NCBI GenBank assembly: GCA_027943245.1
Contig: JANDJZ010000424.1
Coordinates: 1-53,636 of the forward strand
Reading direction: 5' to 3'
Origin: Acanthamoeba sp. SK_2022b
Lineage: Eukaryota > Discosea > Longamoebia > Acanthamoebidae
Length of the DNA stretch: 53,636 nucleotides
How positions within the stretch are numbered: position 1 is the stretch's first letter; each line of letters opens with the position of its first letter. Below are positions 29,376 through 37,193 of the stretch, in pieces. A program made the position numbers and the translations under genes. The notes beneath the pieces are model-generated. The model was given only the letters and a program-made list of their open reading frames with translations. It made no database searches and was not told where the DNA came from.

Positions 29376-29579
29376 ATGAATTACAGCCATTACATACAGC
29401 AGGCTGAGCATTTAGCCACCCCGTTACCCCTTCTGATCGGTGAGTGCCGCGGGATTATCGCAACGGAAATATCGGGTTCAGGCAGGCGTTCGCGACCGGT
29501 TCAAGAAGGGTATTGCCGGAACAGAGCATTATTGTCCGGGAGACGCTTACCGTTATATCAAAACTCGGCTGAGGCTTAA
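29376..29579 (+). CDS. Small hypothetical protein upstream of PapI-like gene, possibly frameshifted
   Basis: A 67-residue open frame with a good ribosome-binding site (GGAG seven bases before ATG). The first 30 residues look protein-like (YSHYIQQAEHLATPLPLLIG), but the rest is Arg/Ser-rich and less convincing. Another frame over the second half is also open and ends in a TGA one base before the next start, so the gene may be a frameshifted remnant. No family is recognised. Its place, first in the divergent regulatory operon, suggests a fimbrial regulator or leader. Confidence 0.4.
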   Translation: MNYSHYIQQAEHLATPLPLLIGECRGIIATEISGSGRRSRPVQEGYCRNRALLSGRRLPLYQNSAEA

Positions 29580-29590
29580 GGGAGGCTGAC

Positions 29591-29854
29591 ATGATAAAAC
29601 GCACGCCAAAACAACAAGAATTACAAAACCTGCAGCAGCATTTATTAACCACGCTGCACCGCCTCTGCCCTGTGGCCAACGGTGCGGCCCCCCCGCCCCC
29701 CGGCGAGTGGCCCACCACTCGCCAGCTGGCCGAGTCTAACGACATCACCATCTATCAGGCGCGCAACCTGCTGTTGAATCTGGCCGGCCGGGGCAAAGTG
29801 TTGGTCACGCCGGGGCCGGTCAATAAGTCGTTGCGCTGGTACCCTTCCCTCTGA
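29591..29854 (+). CDS. PapI/FaeA-like winged-helix fimbrial regulator
   Basis: An 87-residue protein. The C-terminal half reads TTRQLAESNDITIYQARNLL followed by a wing LAGRGKVLVTPGPVNKSLRW, the pattern of the FaeA/PapI family, small DNA-binding partners of Lrp that set phase-variable fimbrial expression. The N-terminal 40 residues form an extra, partly Pro-rich stretch not usual in PapI. It is divergent from the fimbrial operon as papI is from papBA. A ribosome-binding site (GGGAGG) precedes the ATG. Function is inferred from motif and layout. Confidence 0.7.
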   Translation: MIKRTPKQQELQNLQQHLLTTLHRLCPVANGAAPPPPGEWPTTRQLAESNDITIYQARNLLLNLAGRGKVLVTPGPVNKSLRWYPSL

Positions 29855-29864
29855 ACGCGCTTTT

Positions 29865-29894
29865 CCTGCCGGTGTCCCCCAGGCTACCGGCAGG
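29865..29894. terminator. Hairpin between convergent genes
   Basis: A perfect 9-bp stem CCTGCCGGT / ACCGGCAGG with a 12-base loop, 10 bases after the PapI-like stop. It lacks a downstream T run and may serve as a weak bidirectional terminator. Confidence 0.4.
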
Positions 29895-29897
29895 CTT

Positions 29898-29928
29898 CGC
29901 ACGGACGAGACTATCCGGCGTCCGTGCG
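29898..29928. terminator. Second hairpin at the 3' end of the MATE gene
   Basis: A perfect 10-bp stem CGCACGGACG / CGTCCGTGCG spans the last codons and stop of the MATE gene. It is GC-rich without a T tract, so its role is uncertain. Confidence 0.35.
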
Positions 29929-31344
29929 CCTGACCCGCGGATATTTCCACAGCCAGCGCCCGCTGACCATGCGCCAGTAAAACAAAGCGCCGCGCACCGC
30001 CCAATCGAGAAACATCCCCAGCCAGACGCCCACCACGCCCATGCCCAGTTCAATGCCCAGCACATAGCCGGCCACCACGCGGCAGCCCCACATGCCCAGC
30101 ATCGTCACCCACATGGCGAAGCGGGCGTCGCGCGCGCCTTTCAGCCCGGCGGGCAACACCCAGGAAGCGGCCCAGATCGGCATAAAGGCGGCGTTGAGCC
30201 AGATGAGGGTTTTCACTACCGTTTTTACGTCATCCTGCGAGGTATAGAACGCGGCAAAGACGCCGGCCAGCGGCGCCGTGCCCCAGGCGATGGCGGTCAG
30301 CCCGAGGGTCGACAGCCAGAAAATATGGCGCAGCTGCCGCTCCGCCTGGCCGATCTCGCCTTTGCCGAGCCGCCGCCCCACGATGATGGTCGAGGCAGAG
30401 CCCAGCGCGTTGCCCGGCAAGTTGATCAGCGAAGCGATAGAAAAAGCGATGAAGTTGCCGGCGATCACGTTGGTGCCCATGCCGGCGACGAACATCTGCG
30501 TCAGCAGCTTGCCGCCGTTGAACAGCACCGATTCGACGCTGGCGGGAATGCCGATCCCCAGCACTTCCCACAGGATGCTCATCTTCAGCGGCGTGAAATA
30601 GCTTTTCAGCGTGATGTGCAGCGCCGGGTTAAAACCGATCGCCAGCACATAGAGAATGGCGATGGCACCGATATAGCGGGAAATCGTCAGCCCCAGCCCG
30701 GCGCCGACGAAGCCCAGCCCGTGCCAGCCGAGCATGCCGTAAATCAGAATGCTGCTGATGATGATATTGAGGATATTCATGCCGCCGTTGATCAGCAGCG
30801 GGATCTTGGTGTTGCCCGCGCCGCGCAATGCGCCGCTGCCAATCAGCGCAATCGCCGCCGCCGGGTAGCTCCACACCGTGGTCTGCAGGTAAGAGAGCGC
30901 CAGCGCCTTCACCTCCGGCGAGGCCGCCCCGGCGATCACATCGATGATCGGTTCGCCCGCCAGATGGATGCCTGCCGCCAACAGCAGCGCCACGCCGGTC
31001 ATCAAGACCAGGGACTGACGCGCCGCCGCGCGCGCCCGCCGACGATCGCGCTTGCCGAGGCTGAAGGCCACCACCACGGTGGTGCCGAGATCTACCGCGG
31101 CGAAAAAGGCGATGATCACCATGTTGAAGCTGTCCGCCAGCCCCACCCCGGCCATCGCCTCTTTACCGAGCCAGCTCACCAGAAAGGTGCTCAGCACCCC
31201 CATCAACAGAACGCAGGCGTTCTCCAGAAAAATGGGCACCGCCAGCGGCGTGATTTCGCGCCAGAACAGCACGCGGTAGCTTTTCCGTTTGGCGTACCAG
31301 GGCGTATTTTCCACGCGCTGACGCAGGGCGGCATACAGGTTCAA
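29911..31344 (-). CDS. MATE-family multidrug/metabolite efflux transporter (YeeO-like)
   Basis: A 477-residue integral inner-membrane protein with about twelve transmembrane helices in two related halves, typical of MATE exporters that use Na+ or H+ gradients. Family features include the N-terminal REITPLAVPIFLENACVLLM helix and the repeated half beginning WEVLGIGIPASVESVLFNGG. The sequence resembles YeeO-type members. The only start that keeps the conserved N terminus appears to be a TTG at 31344; an ATG within is out of frame. A 17-bp palindrome lies 27 bases upstream. It could export a metabolite or drug; a link to the NRPS products is possible but unproven. Confidence 0.85.
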   Translation of the reverse strand: MNLYAALRQRVENTPWYAKRKSYRVLFWREITPLAVPIFLENACVLLMGVLSTFLVSWLGKEAMAGVGLADSFNMVIIAFFAAVDLGTTVVVAFSLGKRDRRRARAAARQSLVLMTGVALLLAAGIHLAGEPIIDVIAGAASPEVKALALSYLQTTVWSYPAAAIALIGSGALRGAGNTKIPLLINGGMNILNIIISSILIYGMLGWHGLGFVGAGLGLTISRYIGAIAILYVLAIGFNPALHITLKSYFTPLKMSILWEVLGIGIPASVESVLFNGGKLLTQMFVAGMGTNVIAGNFIAFSIASLINLPGNALGSASTIIVGRRLGKGEIGQAERQLRHIFWLSTLGLTAIAWGTAPLAGVFAAFYTSQDDVKTVVKTLIWLNAAFMPIWAASWVLPAGLKGARDARFAMWVTMLGMWGCRVVAGYVLGIELGMGVVGVWLGMFLDWAVRGALFYWRMVSGRWLWKYPRVRRTDAG

Positions 31345-31370
31345 GGTGGGCTCGATGGATAAAAGTGAAA

Positions 31371-31387
31371 CATCATTTCAAATGATG
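31371..31387. promoter_or_regulatory. 17-bp palindrome upstream of the MATE gene
   Basis: CATCATTT-C-AAATGATG is a perfect 8-1-8 dyad just ahead of the MATE start, in the right place for an operator bound by a dimeric repressor. Confidence 0.4.
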
Positions 31388-31458
31388 AGCGATAAATCGT
31401 TATCCTGCAAAGAATTTTTGGGCGCCCGCGACGAGCGCCCGAAAGGCACACCGTCGCG

Positions 31459-31857
31459 CTACTCCATGTAGTCTTCCTGATCGGCCTGCGCCGCCGCGAT
31501 AAAGCGTGCGGTGCTGCGGCTGAGTGTGGTGCATTTGTCCGTCAGCAGCTGATTGTCCTGCTGCAGAGTCAGGTAGCGCGCCTGGGTGAGCGCCGGCAGC
31601 TGCCGATACCCTGCCGCCTGCGTATCCCAGCCGCGATGCTGCGCCGCTCGCATCGCGGTGCGTTGCAATTTGACATCGTCCGGCACATCGCTGCGCCCGC
31701 AGTCCACGCGCAGGAAGTGCCCGCCGGCCAGCATCGAAGCGATGTGATCCAACTGCGCCTGCAGCGGCGGCGTCGGTTTATGCGCCGTTTGCTGACAGCC
31801 CGCCAGCAGCAGCAACGCCACCGCGCCGCAAAGAGAAGTGCGAAACAGAGTAGACAT
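31459..31857 (-). CDS. Small lipoprotein of unknown function
   Basis: A 132-residue predicted lipoprotein. The signal peptide ends in the lipobox LLAGC, so Cys is lipidated after residue 21 or so. The mature part is mostly helical, with two Cys (RVDCGRS and TDKCTTL) that could form a disulfide, and a Gln/Ala/Arg-rich middle. ATG 31857 has GGGAG five bases upstream; a longer frame lacks a site. The residue after the lipobox Cys is Gln, which favours outer-membrane sorting. No known family is recognised and its neighbours do not suggest a role. Confidence 0.75.
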   Translation of the reverse strand: MSTLFRTSLCGAVALLLLAGCQQTAHKPTPPLQAQLDHIASMLAGGHFLRVDCGRSDVPDDVKLQRTAMRAAQHRGWDTQAAGYRQLPALTQARYLTLQQDNQLLTDKCTTLSRSTARFIAAAQADQEDYME

Positions 31858-31943
31858 GGGAGCTCCCGGAAAACCTGTGGGTGATGCAATGATCTTAGGT
31901 GAGCGGATGCCGAGCGGCAAGGCGAGCAGCACGCGCTGCCCGC

Positions 31944-32144
31944 TTAACGCCGACCGCTGCTGACTTTGGTGGCGCGGGCGGGGTTGCCGGCGACGAACTC
32001 CAGCGTGGGGGAATAGTAAAACGGCAGCCAGGCGTTATAGCCGCTCTCCCACTCCCATTTGACCGGGCAGGGCCACAGCATGTCTTCATGCAGGATGTAA
32101 TAGATCCACCGCCCGGGCGGACGGCGCGGTTTGCGCATTTTCAT
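31944..32144 (-). CDS. Small hypothetical protein
   Basis: A 66-residue basic, aromatic-rich protein with several Trp and Tyr in WPCPVKWEWESGYNAWLPFY. No transmembrane helix or known motif. It lies 95 bases downstream of the exporter gene on the same strand and could be cotranscribed with it. It is not hydrophobic, so it does not look like a typical microcin immunity protein. Existence is plausible rather than certain. Confidence 0.5.
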   Translation of the reverse strand: MKMRKPRRPPGRWIYYILHEDMLWPCPVKWEWESGYNAWLPFYYSPTLEFVAGNPARATKVSSGRR

Positions 32145-32239
32145 AGCGAGTACGGCGGCCTGATGGCGTGCGATAAGGTCAACTGCTGCATTTTACCGCG
32201 ATTTTGGCCGCGGGGACAGCCTGGGTTGCCGGGCGAGCG

Positions 32240-34357
32240 TTAGCCGCCGCTCGCGGCCCCCAGCGCCACCACCCTATCCGCCGAGTCGATCGTCGATTTT
32301 CTGTGGGCGACAATCACGCGCGTGATATTCAGCGAAGATATCGCCCGATTGATCGCCAATTCATTCTCAACGTCCAGATGGCTGGTCGCTTCATCCATAA
32401 ACAGCACGCTTGGTCGCCGGTAGAGGGCGCGTGCAATAAACAAACGTTGCTTTTGCCCGCCGGAGATGCCGTTCCCCAGCTCTCCGATCAGGGTTTCGTA
32501 ACCCATCGGCATCTGCATGATTTCCTCGTGAATGTTGCTGTGCATCGCACAGGCCACAATCCACTCTTTATTGGCGTTGACCTCGAAGCCGCTGATGTTT
32601 TCCGCGATCGAGCCGGAGAATAACCGGTCGTCCTGCAACACGCAGGCGATCGCATTGCGGTAGTTATTCACGCCGATTTTATGGATATCCATCATGTCGG
32701 CCAGGATCTCTCCCGAGGTTGGGTTGAGCAAGCCGCACATGACCTTCAGCAAGGTGGTTTTCCCCACGCCTGATGCCCCGACGATGGCGACGCTCTCGCC
32801 GGCGGCGATGCGGATATCCAGGTCTTTAAAGATCGGCCGGGACAGCGCGTCATATTGATAGGTGAGGTTTTTAACCTCAACGGCAACCCCCTTGCCCGGT
32901 TCGAAGACCTGCCGCGGCGCGGACTCCGCCTCCGCATCGGTAAAGACGATGTCAGATATCCTCTCATTGTGCAGCGACAGCATGCGCAGGCCGATCGCCA
33001 GATCGATCAGGCTGGAAGCCCGCTGCGAGAACTGGCCGCGATAGGCGTTGAACGCCATGAACATGCCGAGCGTCATAGAATTATCGATGACCATCATGGC
33101 GCCGAGCCAAAGTATCGCCACCTGATCGAGCGTGGTGATAAAGGTATTGATCCCGCCGAACATCATATTGAAACGGGTGATTTTGATATTGGTATTGGCG
33201 GCGTCGACATTCAAATTGAGCCAATAGCTGGAGCGCGTTTCCTTGATGCCCAGCGCTTTGACCGTGGAAATACCGTACAGCGTCTCCATGAAATGCGAGT
33301 TGGCCTTGGCCGCCTTGACGATTTGTTCCTCCGAGAATTGGCGGTAGGTGCGGTAGGTCATCATCCTGATGAGGATGTAGACCAGGGTGAAGCCTGACAC
33401 CACCCAGACCAGCCAGCCGCCATAGACCATCATCATCACGAACAAGCCGACCGTCATGATGCCGTCGATGATCCCGCCGACGATATTATTGGTAAAGGTG
33501 GTTCTGATCGCATCCAGTGAGGAAAACCGCGATTGGATATCCCCCAGGTGCCGTTTCTCGAAAAAGTCCAGCGGCAGCTTCAGCAGATGTTCGAACAGCG
33601 TCGTCTTCCACTGGATATCGGTCAGCGTCCCCAGCACGATGGAAATCCAGGCCCTGGCGATGCTGACCACGGCGCGAAACAGGGTGAAGAAGATCAACCC
33701 CAAACAGATGACCGTCAGCAAGCTGTAGTCATGCGCCTGAATGACATGGTCGGTCACGAGCTGGGTCCCCACGGGCAGCAGCAGGTTGACCGACTCAATG
33801 ACGAGCGATAAGGCAAAAATCTTGAGCAGCGTCCCCGGCAGCCCCTCGATGTTTTTCATCAAATCCAGCAGGCGTAAACGGGTTTTTAAGGTCTCTTGCT
33901 GAAAAGCCTTGTCGGGCCACAGCTCCAGCGCAATGCCGGTAAAATGGTTCGACATCTCTTGCAGGCCAATCACTCGGCGCCCGAAGGCAGGGTCGTGAAT
34001 CACAAAGCCCGCGCGCTGAACCTTAACCAGCACCACGAAATGGTTCATGTTCCAATGCAATACGCAGGGCGTTTTCAGCTGATTGATTTCATCGATGTCC
34101 AGCGACAAGGCCCGCGTCTTCAGCTGAATTTGCGCCGCGATTTGTGACAGGGTGCCCAGGGTCGCGCCCTGGGTGGAAATGCCGAATCGCTGCCGCAGGC
34201 TCAGCATATCCACATTAAATCCGTAATAAGAAGAGATCATCGCGAGGCAGGCCAGGCCGCACTCCGATGACTCCGACTGCAAGATGCTCGGCACCCGTTT
34301 ACGCAGAGAGAACGTTAACTTTTCGTTGATCCGTTCAAAAAGATTATGATCCTTCAT
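32240..34357 (-). CDS. Peptidase-containing ABC exporter (C39), CvaB-like
   Basis: A 705-residue bacteriocin exporter. The N-terminal C39 cysteine-peptidase domain has its full triad: Cys33 in SSECGLACLAMI, His106 in NMNHFVVLV and Asp122 in VIHDPAFG. A six-helix membrane domain (about 160-440) follows. The C-terminal ATPase has Walker A GASGVGKT near residue 520, signature ISGGQKQR, Walker B VLFMDEATS and H-loop VIVAHRKS. Such proteins cut precursors after a double-glycine-type leader and export the mature peptide with a HlyD adaptor and TolC. ATG 34357 has GGGGAGAG upstream and overlaps the end of the adaptor gene by 14 bases. The precursor peptide gene is two genes upstream. Confidence 0.93.
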   Translation of the reverse strand: MKDHNLFERINEKLTFSLRKRVPSILQSESSECGLACLAMISSYYGFNVDMLSLRQRFGISTQGATLGTLSQIAAQIQLKTRALSLDIDEINQLKTPCVLHWNMNHFVVLVKVQRAGFVIHDPAFGRRVIGLQEMSNHFTGIALELWPDKAFQQETLKTRLRLLDLMKNIEGLPGTLLKIFALSLVIESVNLLLPVGTQLVTDHVIQAHDYSLLTVICLGLIFFTLFRAVVSIARAWISIVLGTLTDIQWKTTLFEHLLKLPLDFFEKRHLGDIQSRFSSLDAIRTTFTNNIVGGIIDGIMTVGLFVMMMVYGGWLVWVVSGFTLVYILIRMMTYRTYRQFSEEQIVKAAKANSHFMETLYGISTVKALGIKETRSSYWLNLNVDAANTNIKITRFNMMFGGINTFITTLDQVAILWLGAMMVIDNSMTLGMFMAFNAYRGQFSQRASSLIDLAIGLRMLSLHNERISDIVFTDAEAESAPRQVFEPGKGVAVEVKNLTYQYDALSRPIFKDLDIRIAAGESVAIVGASGVGKTTLLKVMCGLLNPTSGEILADMMDIHKIGVNNYRNAIACVLQDDRLFSGSIAENISGFEVNANKEWIVACAMHSNIHEEIMQMPMGYETLIGELGNGISGGQKQRLFIARALYRRPSVLFMDEATSHLDVENELAINRAISSLNITRVIVAHRKSTIDSADRVVALGAASGG

Positions 34358-35639
34358 CGACTCTCCCCACTACGCTGTTTTTTATGTCATACAAAGGCGC
34401 GACCGCCCATTGATAAAGCGGTTTCTTATCCAGGAACACAATCACCCTGGCCTGCAGCCCACTGCTGATCTCCAGATATTTCCCTTTGTCGCTGAATTGC
34501 GTGTCGCTGATGGACGCCAACACTTTGTAGTAGGCGTTTCGCTCCCTTTTATTGCCGCTGCTGTATTCCGCCATCTCCTGCGGAGAAGCCGGAACCGAAG
34601 AGATGGATTCAATGCGCCCCGGAAACTGGCCGAACTTGTCCGAGGGAAAAGCCTCGTAGCGAATGTTGATGCCATCGCCGATTTTCACGTAGGGCAAACT
34701 GTTATTCGGCAGCCACAACACCAGATAATATTTGATGTTCTCAATCGGCTTGATCTGCGCCAGGCTGCTGCCGCTCTCGACCACCTGCCCGGCGGTCACG
34801 CTCAGCGACTCGATTTTCCCCTTCAGCGGCGCCTTGATAATCACCTGGTCGCCGGCGTTGGATTCCGCCAATTGGCGTTGCAGCTCGCTGCGTTGCGATT
34901 CGCTTTGCGATATTTGATTGTCGTAATCGGCGGCGCGAATCAGCAGATCGCTGCGCAGCTGCGACAGCTGGATATTCTGCTGAATCTTTTGGCTGTTGAG
35001 CGCCTGATAGGAACTCTGCTGTTGCTGAAAGAGCGAACGCTGATAATTCAGCTGATCCTTGGTAATCAGCCCTTTCGTCAGGTAATGCTCATAGTTTTTC
35101 AAACTCTCCCTCATTTTTTCCATGCCGTCTCTGGCACTGAGGTTAAGTTTTTCCGTTTCTTTATACGCTATCTCATAGCTGTCGATCTGTTTTCTCAGGT
35201 TCTCCAGCATCGCGTCTTTGTTTTTTTTCAGCTTGCTGATGATCGAATCCAGATTGCCGATCTGCTTGTTGATTTCACCCGCGGCAATATGGCTGACATT
35301 ACCCGAGGCCGTGCTTCTGGAAACATCGATGATATACAGCGGCTCGTCTTTTTCCACCACATCACCGGCCTGGTGGAAAGACCGATTCACATAGCCATAT
35401 TGGGAAGAAAAAACGTTCGTCGAATGCGGAATGCTGATCACCTCCCCCTCGACATCCACCCTGCGCGTATATTCACAAAAATAGAGCGCGCTCGCCAAAA
35501 TAAGAATAAAAACGAGGCACGTCACGGCAATCACAGAGCTGGACGCGCCGGAAATCAGCAGCGCTCTGCCGGTCCATCTTTGACGTTGATAATTGACCGC
35601 CTCCTGGCGGAAAATATTTCTGCTCTTATTATCACTCAT
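34344..35639 (-). CDS. HlyD-family periplasmic adaptor, CvaA-like
   Basis: A 431-residue membrane-fusion protein. One N-terminal transmembrane helix (about residues 30-52) is followed by the lipoyl half (VEGEVISIPHSTNVFSSQYG), a long coiled-coil hairpin rich in Lys, Gln and Ser (about 110-260), the second lipoyl half (IIKAPLKGKIESLSVTAGQV) and a beta-barrel end. It bridges the ABC exporter to TolC. ATG 35639 is chosen for its match to adaptor N termini (MSDNKSRNIFRQEAV); a longer frame runs through a hairpin. Its stop overlaps the exporter start, so translation is coupled. Confidence 0.9.
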   Translation of the reverse strand: MSDNKSRNIFRQEAVNYQRQRWTGRALLISGASSSVIAVTCLVFILILASALYFCEYTRRVDVEGEVISIPHSTNVFSSQYGYVNRSFHQAGDVVEKDEPLYIIDVSRSTASGNVSHIAAGEINKQIGNLDSIISKLKKNKDAMLENLRKQIDSYEIAYKETEKLNLSARDGMEKMRESLKNYEHYLTKGLITKDQLNYQRSLFQQQQSSYQALNSQKIQQNIQLSQLRSDLLIRAADYDNQISQSESQRSELQRQLAESNAGDQVIIKAPLKGKIESLSVTAGQVVESGSSLAQIKPIENIKYYLVLWLPNNSLPYVKIGDGINIRYEAFPSDKFGQFPGRIESISSVPASPQEMAEYSSGNKRERNAYYKVLASISDTQFSDKGKYLEISSGLQARVIVFLDKKPLYQWAVAPLYDIKNSVVGRVDEGS

Positions 35640-35671
35640 AGGAAGACCTGCGCATGCCTGACCGGGAGACA

Positions 35672-35693
35672 GCCGCAGCGCGAGCGCTGCGGC
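35672..35693 (-). terminator. Hairpin between microcin precursor and export genes
   Basis: A perfect 10-bp inverted repeat GCCGCAGCGC / GCGCTGCGGC with only two bases between. It lies 20 bases after the precursor stop and has no T run. It may stabilise the upstream mRNA or reduce read-through into the export genes, so that more peptide than exporter is made. Confidence 0.45.
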
Positions 35694-35712
35694 CTTGGAC
35701 AGCAATATTGAT

Positions 35713-36072
35713 TTAGCTGATGGTGCCGTTAATCAGCCCATCGAGGCCTTTTTTGGAGTATTCCAGGGTGGTATCCCAGCCAACAACGGCCGCGGCCACG
35801 CCGCTGGCCACGCCACCCAGAATACCCGCAGCGACCATGCCAACGCCCTGGCCAATGGAGCCGACGCCCAGCAGACCGCCGCCGTCGCCGCCGTGCTTAC
35901 CGCCGATGACGGCGCCCGCCATGCTGCCGACCGCGGCGCCCAAAGCAACGGACGAAACGGCTTCCGCGGCATTGGTGACGGCGCTGCCAATCAGGCCGGC
36001 CAGCCCATTGCTCATATCCCAGGAATAGGCGCCTGACACTTCATTCATTTCGATAACAGACAGTTCTTTCAT
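35713..36072 (-). CDS. Class II microcin-like precursor peptide (peptide 1)
   Basis: A 119-residue precursor. The first 15 residues, MKELSVIEMNEVSGA, fit a double-glycine-type leader with GA in place of GG. Cleavage there would release a mature peptide of about 104 residues. The mature part is very rich in Gly, Ala and Val with many GxxxG-type spacings (for example VALGAAVGSMAGAVIGG), which suggests one or two membrane-inserting helices; no Cys is present. The gene is directly upstream of a C39-type exporter and adaptor, the standard arrangement for colicin-V-type microcins. GGAG precedes the ATG by eight bases. Target and activity are unknown and no immunity gene is recognised nearby. Confidence 0.82.
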   Translation of the reverse strand: MKELSVIEMNEVSGAYSWDMSNGLAGLIGSAVTNAAEAVSSVALGAAVGSMAGAVIGGKHGGDGGGLLGVGSIGQGVGMVAAGILGGVASGVAAAVVGWDTTLEYSKKGLDGLINGTIS

Positions 36073-36163
36073 TGGTTAATCTCCATATTTAAACGGACAA
36101 ACACAGCCATACATGCGTGTTGTCATTGCATTGGCATCGGCCTGCAGCGCCGGATGCCACCAA

Positions 36164-36191
36164 TAATGCCGCGGGAAAAGACGGCATTATA
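36164..36191. terminator. Hairpin between fimbrial adhesin gene and microcin gene
   Basis: A perfect 9-bp stem ATAATGCCG / CGGCATTAT with a 10-base loop lies 18 bases after the adhesin stop. On the minus strand the following bases are not a clean T run, so it is a weak terminator candidate separating the two leftward units. Confidence 0.4.
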
Positions 36192-36208
36192 TTTTTGATG
36201 CGGCTCCC

Positions 36209-37150
36209 TTAATTCTGCGTAATGGTGAATGTCATGACGGCATCGGCCTGCCCGGGGCTAATGTCCCCCGTCTGCTTATAACGCGCCATTAAGGGAATTC
36301 TGATCTCTTTTTCGGCAGCGGTGTGATAGTTAATCGGCCGGGAAAACGTGAGCGGATTACGGTTCTCGTCCAGGACCTCCACGGCAACGCCCTTTGCCGC
36401 ATCAGAACCGTCGGCAATAGCGATCATGCCTACGCCCGGCGAATTTCCGGCCGCTTCAAACGTCACCTGTACCGGAATATTGTCTTCCTGGCATTGCAGG
36501 ACCACGAAGAAGTTACGTTCGGAAGACACCGCGCTGCTGCCGACCCCATTAAATTCGCTGCGTTTTGGGCTGCCTAAGTCCACCGTTTGATTTTTATAAT
36601 TCAAATCCACCAGGCAGCTTTTCTGAATGACCTTCATGCCGGAAATGCTCAAGTCCAATACCGAGGTCGAGTCCAGATAATATCTGGCGATAATCTTCCC
36701 CCCCATATCACCGCCGGTTTTAATCGGGCCGGTTTTGATAAACGTCAGCCTGACATCATTGCGGTTGATCCACGGCGTCAGCAGGTTGGGCGAAATCGCC
36801 GTATTGAAAGGCACGTTCTTATTGCTCTGCCACAGGTCCGAAATCGTCACGCCTACGCCGTCGATGCCCGTTTCAAACACGCCGGGCAGCGCACTCGGCG
36901 TCAGCGGCGACAGGGAACGATAGGCCACCGAGCCCGAGCAAAGAAAAGAAAACGTCGTGCCGCTGATGCTGTTTTCCGTACGGACAGCCAACTGTTCGCC
37001 GATTTCAATACGCGGATCCACGGCCAGCGTCAGCAACCCCATGCGGATGGTTTTCGCGTTGGTGGTACAGGTGCCGGCATACGCCACCGTCGTTAGCGTC
37101 GCCAGCCATAGCAGAGCGCCGTAACCGAATATCCTGATAAAAACGTTCAT
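36209..37150 (-). CDS. Two-domain fimbrial tip adhesin
   Basis: A 313-residue secreted adhesin. A signal peptide ends near VAYAGTC. The N-terminal lectin-like domain (about 20-170) carries its own Cys pair. The C-terminal pilin domain has Cys in QKSCLVDLN and LQCQEDN and ends ADAVMTFTITQN. This form is typical of FimH-like tip proteins. It is the last gene of a four-gene operon behind pilin, chaperone and usher. ATG 37150 is preferred over a GTG at 37162 by signal-peptide length. The receptor is unknown. Confidence 0.82.
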   Translation of the reverse strand: MNVFIRIFGYGALLWLATLTTVAYAGTCTTNAKTIRMGLLTLAVDPRIEIGEQLAVRTENSISGTTFSFLCSGSVAYRSLSPLTPSALPGVFETGIDGVGVTISDLWQSNKNVPFNTAISPNLLTPWINRNDVRLTFIKTGPIKTGGDMGGKIIARYYLDSTSVLDLSISGMKVIQKSCLVDLNYKNQTVDLGSPKRSEFNGVGSSAVSSERNFFVVLQCQEDNIPVQVTFEAAGNSPGVGMIAIADGSDAAKGVAVEVLDENRNPLTFSRPINYHTAAEKEIRIPLMARYKQTGDISPGQADAVMTFTITQN

Positions 37151-37193
37151 TTTCACTCTCACTTAACAAGTCATGATGGATACGGAGCGAGAT

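Noticed and set aside
29872..31362. 496-residue plus-strand open frame
   Set aside because: It mirrors the MATE gene, with no recognisable domain and a His/Arg/Gln-rich composition.
34410..35711. 433-residue plus-strand open frame
   Set aside because: It is antisense to the HlyD-type adaptor, which has clear lipoyl and coiled-coil features.
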